Assembly: GCF_001672755.1 (NCBI RefSeq)
Contig: NZ_LZKI01000132.1
Location: 124,001 to 188,000, forward strand
From: Mycobacterium colombiense
GTDB taxonomy: Bacteria > Actinomycetota > Actinomycetes > Mycobacteriales > Mycobacteriaceae
Length of the DNA stretch: 64,000 nt
Reading direction: 5' to 3'
Shown here: positions 25,641 to 34,065 of the stretch, piece by piece
Numbering within the stretch: position 1 is the stretch's first letter
Layout: each line of letters begins with the position of its first letter
The notes under the pieces: model-generated
Seen by the model: the letters and a program-made list of their open reading frames with translations, nothing else
What the model was told of the DNA's origin: nothing
Databases searched by the model: none
Made by a program: the position numbers and the translations under genes

Positions 25641-27161
25641 ATGCACAACGTTGACCAGGACCGGCCGCGTATCGACCGGCTGCGCGGCGTCATCCGGCAC
25701 GACCTGCCGTCGTCACTGGTGGTCTTCCTGGTCGCGCTCCCCCTGTCGCTGGGGATCGCGATCGCGTCCAATGCCCCGGTGCTCGCCGGCCTGATCGCCG
25801 CGATCGTCGGCGGAATCATCGTCGGCGCTTTGGGTGGGTCACCGCTTCAGGTCAGTGGTCCCGCGGCCGGGCTGACGGTGGTTGTCGCCGGCCTGGTTTC
25901 CGACTTCGGTTGGGGCATAACGTGCTTGATCACCGTTGCCGCCGGAGTGGTACAGGTTCTGCTGGGGCTCAGCCGGGTTGCGCGCGCCGCCCTGGCGATC
26001 TCGCCGGTGGTCGTGCACGCGATGCTGGCCGGCATCGGCATCACGATCGCCCTGCAGCAGGCCCACGTGCTGCTCGGCGGCAAATCCAAGAGCACGGCCT
26101 GGCACAACCTCATCGGGCTGCCCGGCCAGATCATCGGTGCGCACCGCCCGGGCGTGATCCTGGGGGCGCTGGTGATCGCCATCCTGGTGGCGTGGCGATG
26201 GGTTCCGGCCAAGGTGCGCCGAGTTCCCGGTCCCCTGGTCGCCATCGTGGCGGTGACGGTGATCTCGGTGGTCTTCCCGTTCCACGTGCGCCGGATCAAC
26301 CTCGAGGGGTCACCGCTGGATGCGCTGCAGTTGCCCGATCTTCCCCACGGCAACTGGGGCGCGGTCGCGGTCGGGGTGATCACGGTGGCGCTGATCGCCA
26401 GCGTCGAGAGCCTGCTGTCGGCGGTGTCGGTCGACCGGATGCACAACGGGCCACGCACCGATTTCAACCGCGAGCTGGTGGGGCAGGGCGCCGCCAACAT
26501 CGTGTCGGGCACCATCGGCGGGCTCCCGGTGACCGGGGTGATCGTCCGCAGCTCGACGAATGTCAACGCGGGGGCCAAATCCCGCGCCTCGGCGATCATG
26601 CACGGCGTCTGGATCCTGCTGTTCACCATCCCGTTCGCCGGGCTGGTCGAGGAGATCCCCACCGCCGCCCTCGCCGGTCTACTCATCGTCATCGGGATTC
26701 AGCTGCTGAAGCCGGCCCACATCGAAACCGCAATGAAGCACGGTGATCTCGCGGTATACGTCGTGACGGCCGTCAGCGTCGTCTTCCTCAACCTGCTGCA
26801 CGGGGTCATGATCGGGCTGGCGCTGGCCATCACGCTGACCGGCTGGCGGGTGATCCGGGCCAAGATCGAAACCACGCAGGTGGACGACGAATGGCGGGTG
26901 AGCATCCACGGCGCGGCCTGCACCTTCCTCGCGCTGCCGAGGCTGACGCGGATGCTGGCGTCCGTTCCGCAGGGCGCGACGGCGACGGTGGCCATTGCTG
27001 TCCACTACCTCGATCACGCTGCGCACCAAACGATTACCGACTGGCAGCAACAGCATGAGGCCACGGGCGGAACGGTTCACATCCAGGGCGTGATCGAGAC
27101 GGGTCATCGCGACACGGACGAACCGCTGGCCTATGCGCAAAGGCCCGAGGCCGCAGCGTAA
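25641..27161 (+). CDS. SulP-family inorganic anion transporter
   Basis: A 506-residue membrane protein with about 10-12 hydrophobic segments. It starts LVVFLVALPLSLGIAIASNA and holds the SulP-typical PLQVSGPAAGLTV stretch in TM3 and IASVESLLSAVSVDRM before the gate. After residue 425 a soluble segment looks like a reduced STAS-type domain. Family members move sulfate or bicarbonate by proton/sodium symport or exchange. The substrate is not determined; there is no carbonic anhydrase fusion here. Confidence 0.9.
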   Translation: MHNVDQDRPRIDRLRGVIRHDLPSSLVVFLVALPLSLGIAIASNAPVLAGLIAAIVGGIIVGALGGSPLQVSGPAAGLTVVVAGLVSDFGWGITCLITVAAGVVQVLLGLSRVARAALAISPVVVHAMLAGIGITIALQQAHVLLGGKSKSTAWHNLIGLPGQIIGAHRPGVILGALVIAILVAWRWVPAKVRRVPGPLVAIVAVTVISVVFPFHVRRINLEGSPLDALQLPDLPHGNWGAVAVGVITVALIASVESLLSAVSVDRMHNGPRTDFNRELVGQGAANIVSGTIGGLPVTGVIVRSSTNVNAGAKSRASAIMHGVWILLFTIPFAGLVEEIPTAALAGLLIVIGIQLLKPAHIETAMKHGDLAVYVVTAVSVVFLNLLHGVMIGLALAITLTGWRVIRAKIETTQVDDEWRVSIHGAACTFLALPRLTRMLASVPQGATATVAIAVHYLDHAAHQTITDWQQQHEATGGTVHIQGVIETGHRDTDEPLAYAQRPEAAA

Positions 27162-27219
27162 TTGGTCTCCGGCGTGACCGTGAGCCGGCACGGTCTCCGA
27201 GGACGAGCGCCCTGCAAGG

Positions 27220-27474
27220 TCAGTCGACGTCGATGCGGATGTGCAACCGCTTGCCGCACACCTGCGCCAGCCGTTCCAGCACGTCGACGCGGGGCACTTC
27301 GGTCCCGTCCTCCCACGCGGCGACGGCTTCGCGGGTAGTGCCCAGCGCCTCGGCCAGTTGGGCTTGATTCATGCCGGCACCGGCACGCGTTTCGAAGATC
27401 AAGTCGGGCAGATCCAGCGCCAGCCCGGCTTCGTGAATATCCATCGAATGGGGTTCAGTCATCGCCATCACCAT
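27220..27474 (-). CDS. XRE-family helix-turn-helix regulator
   Basis: An 84-residue protein whose middle is a HTH_3 domain: MNQAQLAEALGTTREAVAAW with the following EDGTEVPRVDVLERLAQVCG. The short N-terminal arm begins near MTEPHS; the ATG at 27462 is as likely as 27474. It resembles HigA/antitoxin-type XRE proteins in size, but no toxin gene is adjacent. Transcribed towards SulP and possibly acting on htpX or on itself; targets unknown. Confidence 0.8.
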   Translation of the reverse strand: MVMAMTEPHSMDIHEAGLALDLPDLIFETRAGAGMNQAQLAEALGTTREAVAAWEDGTEVPRVDVLERLAQVCGKRLHIRIDVD

Positions 27475-27503
27475 CCAAGCCCGATGGTACTTGCGACCTC
27501 GGG

Positions 27504-28367
27504 CTAGCGCCCGGCCATTTCCTCCAGCCGGCGGATGCGGTCCTCGATCGGCGGGTGCGTCGAAAACAGCGACCCGATCCGCTCGCCCGCCCGGAACGGG
27601 TTGGCGATCATCAGGTGTGCCTGGCTGGCCAGCTGGGGCTCCGGCGGCAGCGGGGCCGCCTGGACCCCGCCGGAAATCTTGCGCAGGGCCGATGCCAGCG
27701 CCAGCGGGTCGCCGGTCAGCGCCGCGCCCGATTCGTCCGCCTGGTATTCGCGTGATCGCGATACCGCCAACCGCACCACGGTCGCGGCGATCGGACCGAG
27801 CAACGAAACCAGCAGCAGCGCAAAGGGATTCTCGCCATCGCGGTCGTTACCGCCGAACATGCCGGCGAACATGGCCATGTTGGCCAGCGCGGTGATCACC
27901 GACGCCAGCGCCCCGGCGATGCACGAGATCAGGATGTCCCGGTTGTAGACGTGCGAAAGCTCGTGCCCCAGCACGGCGCGCAGCTCGCGCTCGGTGAGGA
28001 TGTCCAGAATGCCGGTGGTGCAGCAGACCGCCGCGTTGCGGGGGTTGCGCCCGGTCGCGAACGCGTTGGGTGCGTTGGTGTCGCTGATGTACAGCCGGGG
28101 CATCGGCTGGTGCGCGGCGGTGGCCAGCTCACGCACGATCCGGTACATGGCCGGCGCCTGCACCTCCGAGACCGGCTGCGCGCGCATCGCCCGCAGCGCC
28201 AGCTTGTCGCTGTTGTAGTACGTGTACACGTTCATGCCGATGGCGAACAGCACCGCGAGGAACATCGCGGTCCTGCCGAACAGCGAACCGACGAACACGA
28301 TCAACGCGGACATGCCAACCAACAACGCGAACGTCTTGAACGTGTTGTGATGCGGATGCCAGGTCAT
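27504..28367 (-). CDS. htpX: M48-family membrane metalloprotease HtpX
   Basis: A 287-residue zinc protease. Two N-terminal membrane helices (about 12-30 and 32-50) precede the zinc-binding HELSH in [13 protein letters not shown], two further hydrophobic helices follow, and the third ligand Glu is in YQADESGA. In the membrane it degrades misfolded membrane proteins. Length matches Rv0563. The ATG follows an AAGGAGGACACCG ribosome site, one of the strongest in the window. Confidence 0.95.
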   Translation of the reverse strand: MTWHPHHNTFKTFALLVGMSALIVFVGSLFGRTAMFLAVLFAIGMNVYTYYNSDKLALRAMRAQPVSEVQAPAMYRIVRELATAAHQPMPRLYISDTNAPNAFATGRNPRNAAVCCTTGILDILTERELRAVLGHELSHVYNRDILISCIAGALASVITALANMAMFAGMFGGNDRDGENPFALLLVSLLGPIAATVVRLAVSRSREYQADESGAALTGDPLALASALRKISGGVQAAPLPPEPQLASQAHLMIANPFRAGERIGSLFSTHPPIEDRIRRLEEMAGR

Positions 28368-28527
28368 CGGTGTCCTCCTTGGAACACTCGGGTGCGCGCG
28401 TTATAGCCGATTACAGCTCATTGAACGCGCGAGATGGCCCCGTTGGTTCCGCAGGGCGGTTGGATGCGGCGCTAGGTCGAATGGTGGCGACCCGCATCGC
28501 CCGGCGGCGCCGCGCTCGCGATCGCCA

Positions 28528-29535
28528 CTAGCCGTGCCGGCTGATGGTGTAGTCGACCAGCGTCTGCAAGGCGAGGCGGCCGGGCACGTCCGGCAACAGG
28601 GCCAGCTCCTGGTGTGCCTGCGCCGCGTATTCCTGCAGCGAGCGCTTGGCCTTGGCCATGCCCGGCGACGCCCGCAACAACGTCAGCGCCTCGGCCACCG
28701 CCTCGTCGTCGTCGATGGGCCCGACCAGCAGCTCACGCAGCCGTGCGGCCTCGGGGCCCGGTTCGCGCAGCGCGTAGACCATGGGCAAGGTGTGCACGCC
28801 TTCGCGCACGTCGGTGCCGGGCAGCTTGCCGGACTCGTGGGAGTCGCTGTCAATGTCGATGATGTCGTCGGAGATCTGGAACGCGGTGCCCACGATGCCG
28901 CCGAGGCGGCTCAGGCGCTCCACCTGATCGGCGTCGGCACCCGAGAACATGGCACCGAACCGGCCCGCGGCGGCTATCAGGCACGCGGTCTTCTCGTACA
29001 CCACTTTCAGGTAGTGCTCGATCGGGTCGGAACCCTCGACGAAACCGCGCGTCTCGCGCATCTGCCCCGTCACCAGCTGGGCGAACGTCTCGGCGATCAG
29101 CCGCACCGCCTCGGGCCCCAGCCGGGAGACCAACCGGGAGGCCGTGGCGAACAGGTAGTCGCCGGCCAGGATCGCGACGTTGTTGCCCCAGCGCACGTTG
29201 GCGGTGGGGGTGCCGCGACGAACCTCGGCCTCGTCCATCACGTCGTCGTGGTACAGCGTGGCCAGGTGCACCAGCTCGATGACGGCGCCGGCGATGGTCA
29301 CGTCGACGCTGTCCGGGTTGGGCCCGATCTGAGCCGACAGCACCGTGAACAGGGGCCGGAACCGCTTGCCGCCGGCCTTGAACAGGTGCGTCAGCGACTC
29401 GGTCATGATGTCGTCGGCGCTGCCAAACTCGGCTTCCATGAGCCGCTCGATGCGGCCGACACCGTCCCGTACGGTCGCCGCGAAAGCGGGGTCACCGAAG
29501 TCAACGCCCGCCACCACCGTCGCCGGAGTACTCAC
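28528..29535 (-). CDS. grcC1: Polyprenyl diphosphate synthase GrcC1
   Basis: A trans-prenyl transferase that elongates isoprenoid diphosphates, thought to make the menaquinone side chain. It shows the first Asp-rich motif DDVMD (in LATLYHDDVMDEAEVRRG), the second DDIIDID, GGKRFRP and the MRETRG segment. The GTG at 29535 gives 335 residues, the length I recall for Rv0562; ATG at 29547 would add four. The frame runs on upstream to 30192, but that part only mirrors menJ. It is divergent from menJ with only 22 bp between start codons. Confidence 0.92.
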   Translation of the reverse strand: MSTPATVVAGVDFGDPAFAATVRDGVGRIERLMEAEFGSADDIMTESLTHLFKAGGKRFRPLFTVLSAQIGPNPDSVDVTIAGAVIELVHLATLYHDDVMDEAEVRRGTPTANVRWGNNVAILAGDYLFATASRLVSRLGPEAVRLIAETFAQLVTGQMRETRGFVEGSDPIEHYLKVVYEKTACLIAAAGRFGAMFSGADADQVERLSRLGGIVGTAFQISDDIIDIDSDSHESGKLPGTDVREGVHTLPMVYALREPGPEAARLRELLVGPIDDDEAVAEALTLLRASPGMAKAKRSLQEYAAQAHQELALLPDVPGRLALQTLVDYTISRHG

Positions 29536-29557
29536 GGGACCAAACATACTGGTGTGC
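29536..29557. promoter_or_regulatory. Overlapping divergent -10 boxes for grcC1 and menJ, both leaderless-type
   Basis: On the plus strand CATACT (29545-29550) ends 7 nt before the menJ ATG. On the minus strand TATGTT (29548-29543) ends 7 nt before the grcC1 GTG. The two -10 hexamers overlap. A -10 box 6-7 nt before a start codon is the usual geometry of mycobacterial leaderless transcripts. No ribosome site fits in the 22 bp. Confidence 0.5.
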
Positions 29558-30796
29558 ATGAAGACGGCAGCGACCCGAGCCCAAGTGGTGGTCGTGGGCG
29601 CAGGGCCCGCCGGTTCGGCGGCGGCGGCCTGGGCCGCTCGCGCGGGCAATGACGTACTGGTCATCGATTCGGCGAGCTTTCCCCGCGACAAGGCCTGCGG
29701 CGACGGGCTGACCCCGCGCGCGGTCGCCGAGCTGGAACGGCTGGGGTTGCGCGACTGGCTGGACACCCGAATCCGGCATCGGGGACTGCGGATGAGCGGG
29801 TTCGGCGGCGAGGTGGAGGTTGATTGGCCCGGCCCGTCGTTCCCGTCGACGGGCAGCGCGGTGGCCCGCTTCGAGCTGGACGACCGGATCCGCAAGGTCG
29901 CCGAGGATTCCGGCGCGCGGATGCTGCTCGGGGCCAAGGCCGTTGCGGCGCAACATGATTCATCGGGACGGGTGACGTCGGTGACGCTGGCCGACGGCAC
30001 CGAGGTGAGCTGCCGCCACTTGATCGTGGCCGACGGCGCGCGTTCGTCGCTGGGCCGCAAACTGGGCCGGCGCTGGCACCAGGAAACGGTGTACGGCGTC
30101 GCCGCGCGAGGGTATCTCGCCACCGCGCGCGCCGATGACCCCTGGCTGACGTCGCATCTGGAACTGCGCGGACCCGACGGCTCCAAGGACAAAGTGCTGC
30201 CCGGCTACGGCTGGATCTTCCCGCTGGGCAACGGAGAGGTGAACATCGGCGTCGGCGCGTTGTCGACGTCGAAACGGCCCGCCGACCTGGCACTGCGTCC
30301 GCTGATCGACTACTACACCGACCTGCGCCGCGACGAGTGGGGCTTCACCGGCCACCCGCGGGCGGTGGCCTCGGCTCTGCTGCCGATGGGCGGCGCGGTG
30401 TCGGGGGTGGCCGGCGCCAACTGGATGCTGATCGGCGACGCCGCAGCGTGCGTGAACCCGCTCAACGGCGAAGGCATCGACTACGGGCTCGAGACCGGGC
30501 GCCTGGCCGCGGCGCTGCTGGACTGCCCCGACCTGTCGCAGGTGTGGCCGTCGCTGCTGCAGCAGCACTACGGACGCGGCTTCTCGGTGGCGCGCCGGCT
30601 TGCCCTGCTGCTGACGTTCCAGCGGTTTCTGCCGTCGACCGGACCGATCGCGATGCGCTCGACCACGCTGATGACCATCGCCGTGCGGGTGATGGCCAAC
30701 CTGGTCACCGACGACGACGCGGACTGGGTGGCGCGCGCCTGGCGCGGCGGTGGCCGGCTGTCCCGGCTGCTCGACCGTCGCACGCCGTTCAGCTGA
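29558..30796 (+). CDS. menJ: Menaquinone beta-isoprene reductase MenJ (geranylgeranyl-reductase family)
   Basis: A 412-residue FAD protein. It has the dinucleotide motif VVVGAGPAGSAAAAWAARAG, the family motif PRDKACGDGLTPRAV (PxxKxCG) and the second FAD-binding stretch LIGDAAACVNPLNGEGIDYG. The M. tuberculosis ortholog Rv0561c (MenJ) reduces one double bond in the menaquinone-9 side chain (established). ATG at 29558 fits where similarity begins; the longer open frame upstream only mirrors grcC1. The membrane-associated site is consistent with a lipid substrate. Confidence 0.93.
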   Translation: MKTAATRAQVVVVGAGPAGSAAAAWAARAGNDVLVIDSASFPRDKACGDGLTPRAVAELERLGLRDWLDTRIRHRGLRMSGFGGEVEVDWPGPSFPSTGSAVARFELDDRIRKVAEDSGARMLLGAKAVAAQHDSSGRVTSVTLADGTEVSCRHLIVADGARSSLGRKLGRRWHQETVYGVAARGYLATARADDPWLTSHLELRGPDGSKDKVLPGYGWIFPLGNGEVNIGVGALSTSKRPADLALRPLIDYYTDLRRDEWGFTGHPRAVASALLPMGGAVSGVAGANWMLIGDAAACVNPLNGEGIDYGLETGRLAAALLDCPDLSQVWPSLLQQHYGRGFSVARRLALLLTFQRFLPSTGPIAMRSTTLMTIAVRVMANLVTDDDADWVARAWRGGGRLSRLLDRRTPFS

Positions 30797-30897
30797 CCGA
30801 GGGACCAGCATCGCCGCAGCTCAGCGGCGGTCCACCGGTCGCGGTCGGGCCGTCGATCGGCGATGGACTTTCGTCCGCGCACCCACAGCGAGGCGTG

Positions 30898-30903
30898 TAT
30901 AGT
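30898..30903 (+). promoter_or_regulatory. -10 box TATAGT, leaderless-type promoter
   Basis: TATAGT ends 7 nt before the ATG of the DUF732 gene at 30911, leaving no room for a ribosome site, so a leaderless transcript is expected. The hexamer matches the mycobacterial TANNNT consensus fully. Confidence 0.5.
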
Positions 30904-30910
30904 CCAGCTA

Positions 30911-31321
30911 ATGAAGGGAACGAGCCTGGCTACTATCGGAGCCGCTGCTGCAATCGCTCTGGCCGCGCTGGCCATGCCGGCGCAGCTCTCCGTACCGGCG
31001 CAGGCGGATCCGCCGCCGACGGCGCCGTACCCCACCCCGCGCACGCCGTCGCCCCCGAGCGACTACGACGCGCCGTTCAAGAACACCGTCAACGGCTTCG
31101 GCATCTACCAGCCGCAGGACCAGTTGGCGTGGCTGGGCAAGATCACCTGCGACCGCATCGGCAGGGGCGTGGACGGCGACGCGTACAAGTCGGCCACTTT
31201 CATCCAGCGCAACCTGCCGCGCGGCACCACTCAAGGCCAGGCGTTCCAATTCCTCGGTGCCGCGGTCGATCACTACTGCCCCGACCAGGTCGGCTTCGTG
31301 CAGGCCGCCGGCAACCACTAG
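30911..31321 (+). CDS. Secreted DUF732 protein
   Basis: A 136-residue exported protein. A signal peptide (MKGTSLATIGAAAAIALAAL) with cleavage near VPAQA-DPPP is followed by a Pro-rich linker and a DUF732 domain with two cysteines (ITCDRIGRG and DHYCPDQ). It corresponds to Rv0559c by position. In H37Rv a methyltransferase gene (Rv0560c) lies between it and Rv0561c; here only 114 bp separate it from menJ. Function unknown. It ends 7 bp from the convergent menG stop. Confidence 0.88.
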   Translation: MKGTSLATIGAAAAIALAALAMPAQLSVPAQADPPPTAPYPTPRTPSPPSDYDAPFKNTVNGFGIYQPQDQLAWLGKITCDRIGRGVDGDAYKSATFIQRNLPRGTTQGQAFQFLGAAVDHYCPDQVGFVQAAGNH

Positions 31322-31328
31322 AACTTTT

Positions 31329-32021
31329 TCAGCGCAACGGTTTGTGCCCCGCGTGTAGGGCGACGATGCCGCCGGTCAGATTGCGCCAGCGCACCCCGGT
31401 CCAGCCGGCCTCGGTTATCTGCTGCGCCAGCGCCGCCTGATCGGGCCACGCCCTGATCGACTCCGCGAGGTACACGTATGCCTCGGGATTGCTGGACACC
31501 GCCCGCGCCACCCGCGGCAGCGCCCGCATCAAGTACTCCTTGTAGACGGTGGCGAACAGCGCGTTGCTGGGCGTGGAGAACTCACACACCACCAAGCGGC
31601 CGCCCGGGCGCGTGACGCGGGCCATCTCGCGCAGCCCGGCCTGGGTGTCGACGACGTTGCGCAGCCCGAAACTGATTGTCACGGCATCGAATACGTCGTC
31701 GCCGAACGGCAGCCTGGTGGCATCACCGGCGACCTTCGGGACGTCGCGCGCCGCGCCCGCCGCCAGCATGCCGACCGAGAAGTCGGCGGCCACACACCAC
31801 GCCCCGGACTTCTCCAACTCCACGGTGGACACCGCGGTGCCCGCCGCGAGGTCCAGCACCTTCTGACCGGGCCCGATGGCGAGCGCCGACCGGGTGGCCT
31901 TGCGCCAGTACCGGTCCTGGCCCATCGACAGCACGGTGTTGGTCAGGTCGTACCGACGGGCGACGCCGTCGAACATCGACGCGACATCCCGGGGATCCTT
32001 GTCCAACTCCGCACGGCTCAC
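31329..32021 (-). CDS. menG: Demethylmenaquinone methyltransferase (MenG/UbiE)
   Basis: The last step of menaquinone synthesis: SAM-dependent C-methylation of demethylmenaquinone. The 230-residue UbiE-family protein has the SAM loop [24 protein letters not shown], the family signature SFGLRNVVD and [14 protein letters not shown]. The GTG at 32021 gives the Rv0558-like start ([16 protein letters not shown]); a second GTG lies at 32024. The frame is open further upstream but without similarity. Usually called menH or ubiE in M. tuberculosis. Confidence 0.93.
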   Translation of the reverse strand: MSRAELDKDPRDVASMFDGVARRYDLTNTVLSMGQDRYWRKATRSALAIGPGQKVLDLAAGTAVSTVELEKSGAWCVAADFSVGMLAAGAARDVPKVAGDATRLPFGDDVFDAVTISFGLRNVVDTQAGLREMARVTRPGGRLVVCEFSTPSNALFATVYKEYLMRALPRVARAVSSNPEAYVYLAESIRAWPDQAALAQQITEAGWTGVRWRNLTGGIVALHAGHKPLR

Positions 32022-32078
32022 CACAGAGACGCTACCCGGTGCGGGAATGAGGCGGCGCGGACGGCGTTGTAGCAAGGC

Positions 32079-32903
32079 GTGACTGAAAAAGTTTGGTTTA
32101 TCACCGGTACATCGCGAGGCTTCGGACGGGCGTGGACGATCGCAGCCCTGGAGCGCGGCGACAAGGTCGCCGCCACGGCGCGCAACACCGCCTCGCTGGA
32201 CGACCTCGCGCACAAGTACGGCGACGCGCTGCTGCCGATCCGACTCGACGTCACCGACCGGGCGGCCGACTTCGCGGCGGTCAAGCAGGCGCACGACCAC
32301 TTCGGGCGGCTCGACATCGTGGTGAACAACGCCGGATACGGGCAATTCGGGTTCGTCGAGGAGCTCTCCGAGCAGGACGCACGCGACCAGATCGAGACCA
32401 ATGTCTTTGGGGCACTGTGGATCACCCAGGCCGCGCTGCCCTATCTGCGCGAGCAGGGCAGCGGCCACATCATCCAGGTGTCCTCGATCGGGGGCATCAC
32501 CGCGTTCCCGCTGGTCGGCATGTATCACGCGTCGAAGTGGGCGCTGGAGGGCTTGTCGCAGGCGCTCGAGCAGGAGGTCGCGCCATTCGGCGTGCACGTC
32601 ACGCTGATCGAGCCGGGCGGCTTCGACACCGACTGGGCCGGGGATTCCGCCAAGCACGCCGATCCGATTCCGGCTTACGACGACGTCCGCGCCGCCGTCC
32701 AGGCCGAGCGCAGCCGCCGGTGGGCCAGCCCGGGTGACCCGTCGGCGTCCGCGGCCGCGCTGCTGAAGGTTGTCGACGCCGAAAAGCCGCCGCTGCGAGT
32801 ATTTTTCGGTGCTTCGCCGCTGGAAACCGCCAAGGCCGACTACGAGAGCCGACTGCGCAACTGGGAGGAATGGCAGCCGGTCGCCGAGCTGGCGCAGGGC
32901 TGA
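32079..32903 (+). CDS. SDR-family oxidoreductase
   Basis: A 274-residue short-chain dehydrogenase. It has the cofactor loop [19 protein letters not shown], the Ser of QVSSIGGI and the catalytic YHASK, plus a PGGFDTDW segment after the active site as in the retinol/17-beta-type SDR subgroup. GTG start at 32079, 57 bp from the divergent menG. It is the first gene of the accessory block that separates menG from mgtA. Substrate unknown. Confidence 0.87.
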   Translation: MTEKVWFITGTSRGFGRAWTIAALERGDKVAATARNTASLDDLAHKYGDALLPIRLDVTDRAADFAAVKQAHDHFGRLDIVVNNAGYGQFGFVEELSEQDARDQIETNVFGALWITQAALPYLREQGSGHIIQVSSIGGITAFPLVGMYHASKWALEGLSQALEQEVAPFGVHVTLIEPGGFDTDWAGDSAKHADPIPAYDDVRAAVQAERSRRWASPGDPSASAAALLKVVDAEKPPLRVFFGASPLETAKADYESRLRNWEEWQPVAELAQG

Positions 32904-32924
32904 TCGGCCCGCGGCCTTGACGGT

Positions 32925-33612
32925 CTATGCCGAGGCCGCCTTCAGTTGGGCTCGGGCCTGGTCGATTTGGTCGTACGCGTACGCCACCATGTCGGCGGTG
33001 GTCATGGTCTCGCCGGTGCAGGCGAGCGATTCGTAGGTCTGGTCGCCGAGGACATCGCGAAGGTGGGCGATCGCCGTGTTCAATTGGGGATAACTCGCGC
33101 GCGAAAAGTCACTGGCGGCGAACCCGCTCATGATCGCCGCATGTTGGTGGTGTCCGAGCCCGTCTAACAGGGACACCAGTATTGCCAGCGGATTTCGCAA
33201 GAGAGCCGTGCTGCCGACGTCGTGATAGCGGGCGATCAAAACCAGCAGAGTTTCGAAACATTCGATGGGGTCACGGTGGGTAGCCGCGACAAGCAACACC
33301 GTTGACGCTGAAGCCGACTCCATCTGCCGGTTGCCGCTCTCCTGAGCGATCGTCAGGGATCGGCGAAGGGCGTCATAAGCCGCCTCGGGGTCGGCATCGT
33401 ATTAGGCAAGGCCGTGCGCCAGTAACGCGAAGCAGGCCGTACTCGGACTAACCCTCGTGCGTTTCGATCGCCGTGCGCAACGCCTCGTCATGTCTGGCAA
33501 GCGCCTTCCGCATTGCATCCGCGTCTGATTCCCACCGACGAGTCGAACCCTCGATATCGGTGAACAGAAAGGTCACAGCCCCCGAGGGGGCGGGTACCTC
33601 GGACACGCTCAC
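32925..33612 (-). pseudogene. Internally deleted cyclase/ATPase regulator gene
   Basis: From the GTG at 33612 the frame reads a class III cyclase N-terminus (GAVTFLFTDIEGSTRRWES) and stops after about 54 codons. A second frame then gives the C-terminal helical repeats (ACFALLAHGLA, stop TAA, YDADPEAAYDALRRSLTIAQ, and on to the natural end at 32925). The cyclase core, ATPase and most repeats are gone. One large deletion with frame change plus one nonsense codon make it non-functional. The intact relative lies nearby at 35562-38735. Confidence 0.82.
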
Positions 33613-33748
33613 AGGATTTCACAAGGAGCCCACAACCGCCCAGCAAAGCACAAATCACTTTTGAAGGCCGCGGGTCAGCCAGCGTGGCTCAGCAGGAAAA
33701 GGGGTAAGCGCCCGTAGTACGACTCGGAACGGAATCGAAGGACACGTC

Positions 33749-33940
33749 ATGAGCGGCGCGGATAAGGCCCGAAACAAGGTGCGGCAGGTCACGGGCAAGC
33801 TGAAGGCGGCAACCGGCCGCGCCACCAACGACCCAGCGCTGGAAGCCGAGGGCAGGGCGGACCAGCGGGGGGCCCATCTGCGAGATGCCGGTGAAAAAAT
33901 CAAAGACGCATTCCGGCCCCGCCGGCGTCGACAGGTCTAG
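33749..33940 (+). CDS. CsbD-family small stress protein
   Basis: A 63-residue, strongly charged protein starting MSGADKARNKVRQVTGKLKA. It has the CsbD pattern (NK..Q..GK.K...G..T.D..LEAEGRADQ). CsbD-like proteins are general-stress products in Gram-positive bacteria; the biochemical role is unknown. The RPRRRRQV tail is basic. It stands alone between a pseudogene and an FAD oxidoreductase. Confidence 0.85.
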   Translation: MSGADKARNKVRQVTGKLKAATGRATNDPALEAEGRADQRGAHLRDAGEKIKDAFRPRRRRQV

Positions 33941-34065
33941 TCGGCGAACCCCTCGGCCCGCAAATTGGCGCGGGCGTTGATCGCGATTGATCGAGTAGTC
34001 GATTACTCATCCCAGGCAGCACGGTGTGGACGCACAATTGTGACTCTGCGAGGAAAGGCGATCCG

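Noticed and set aside
27220..27474. Toxin-antitoxin pair with the XRE protein as antitoxin
   Set aside because: No toxin-sized gene lies next to it; the neighbours are SulP and htpX.
29536..30192. Upstream extension of grcC1
   Set aside because: Antisense to menJ; the synthase similarity begins at GTG 29535.
32022..32657. Upstream extension of menG
   Set aside because: Antisense to the SDR gene at 32079; MenG similarity begins at GTG 32021.
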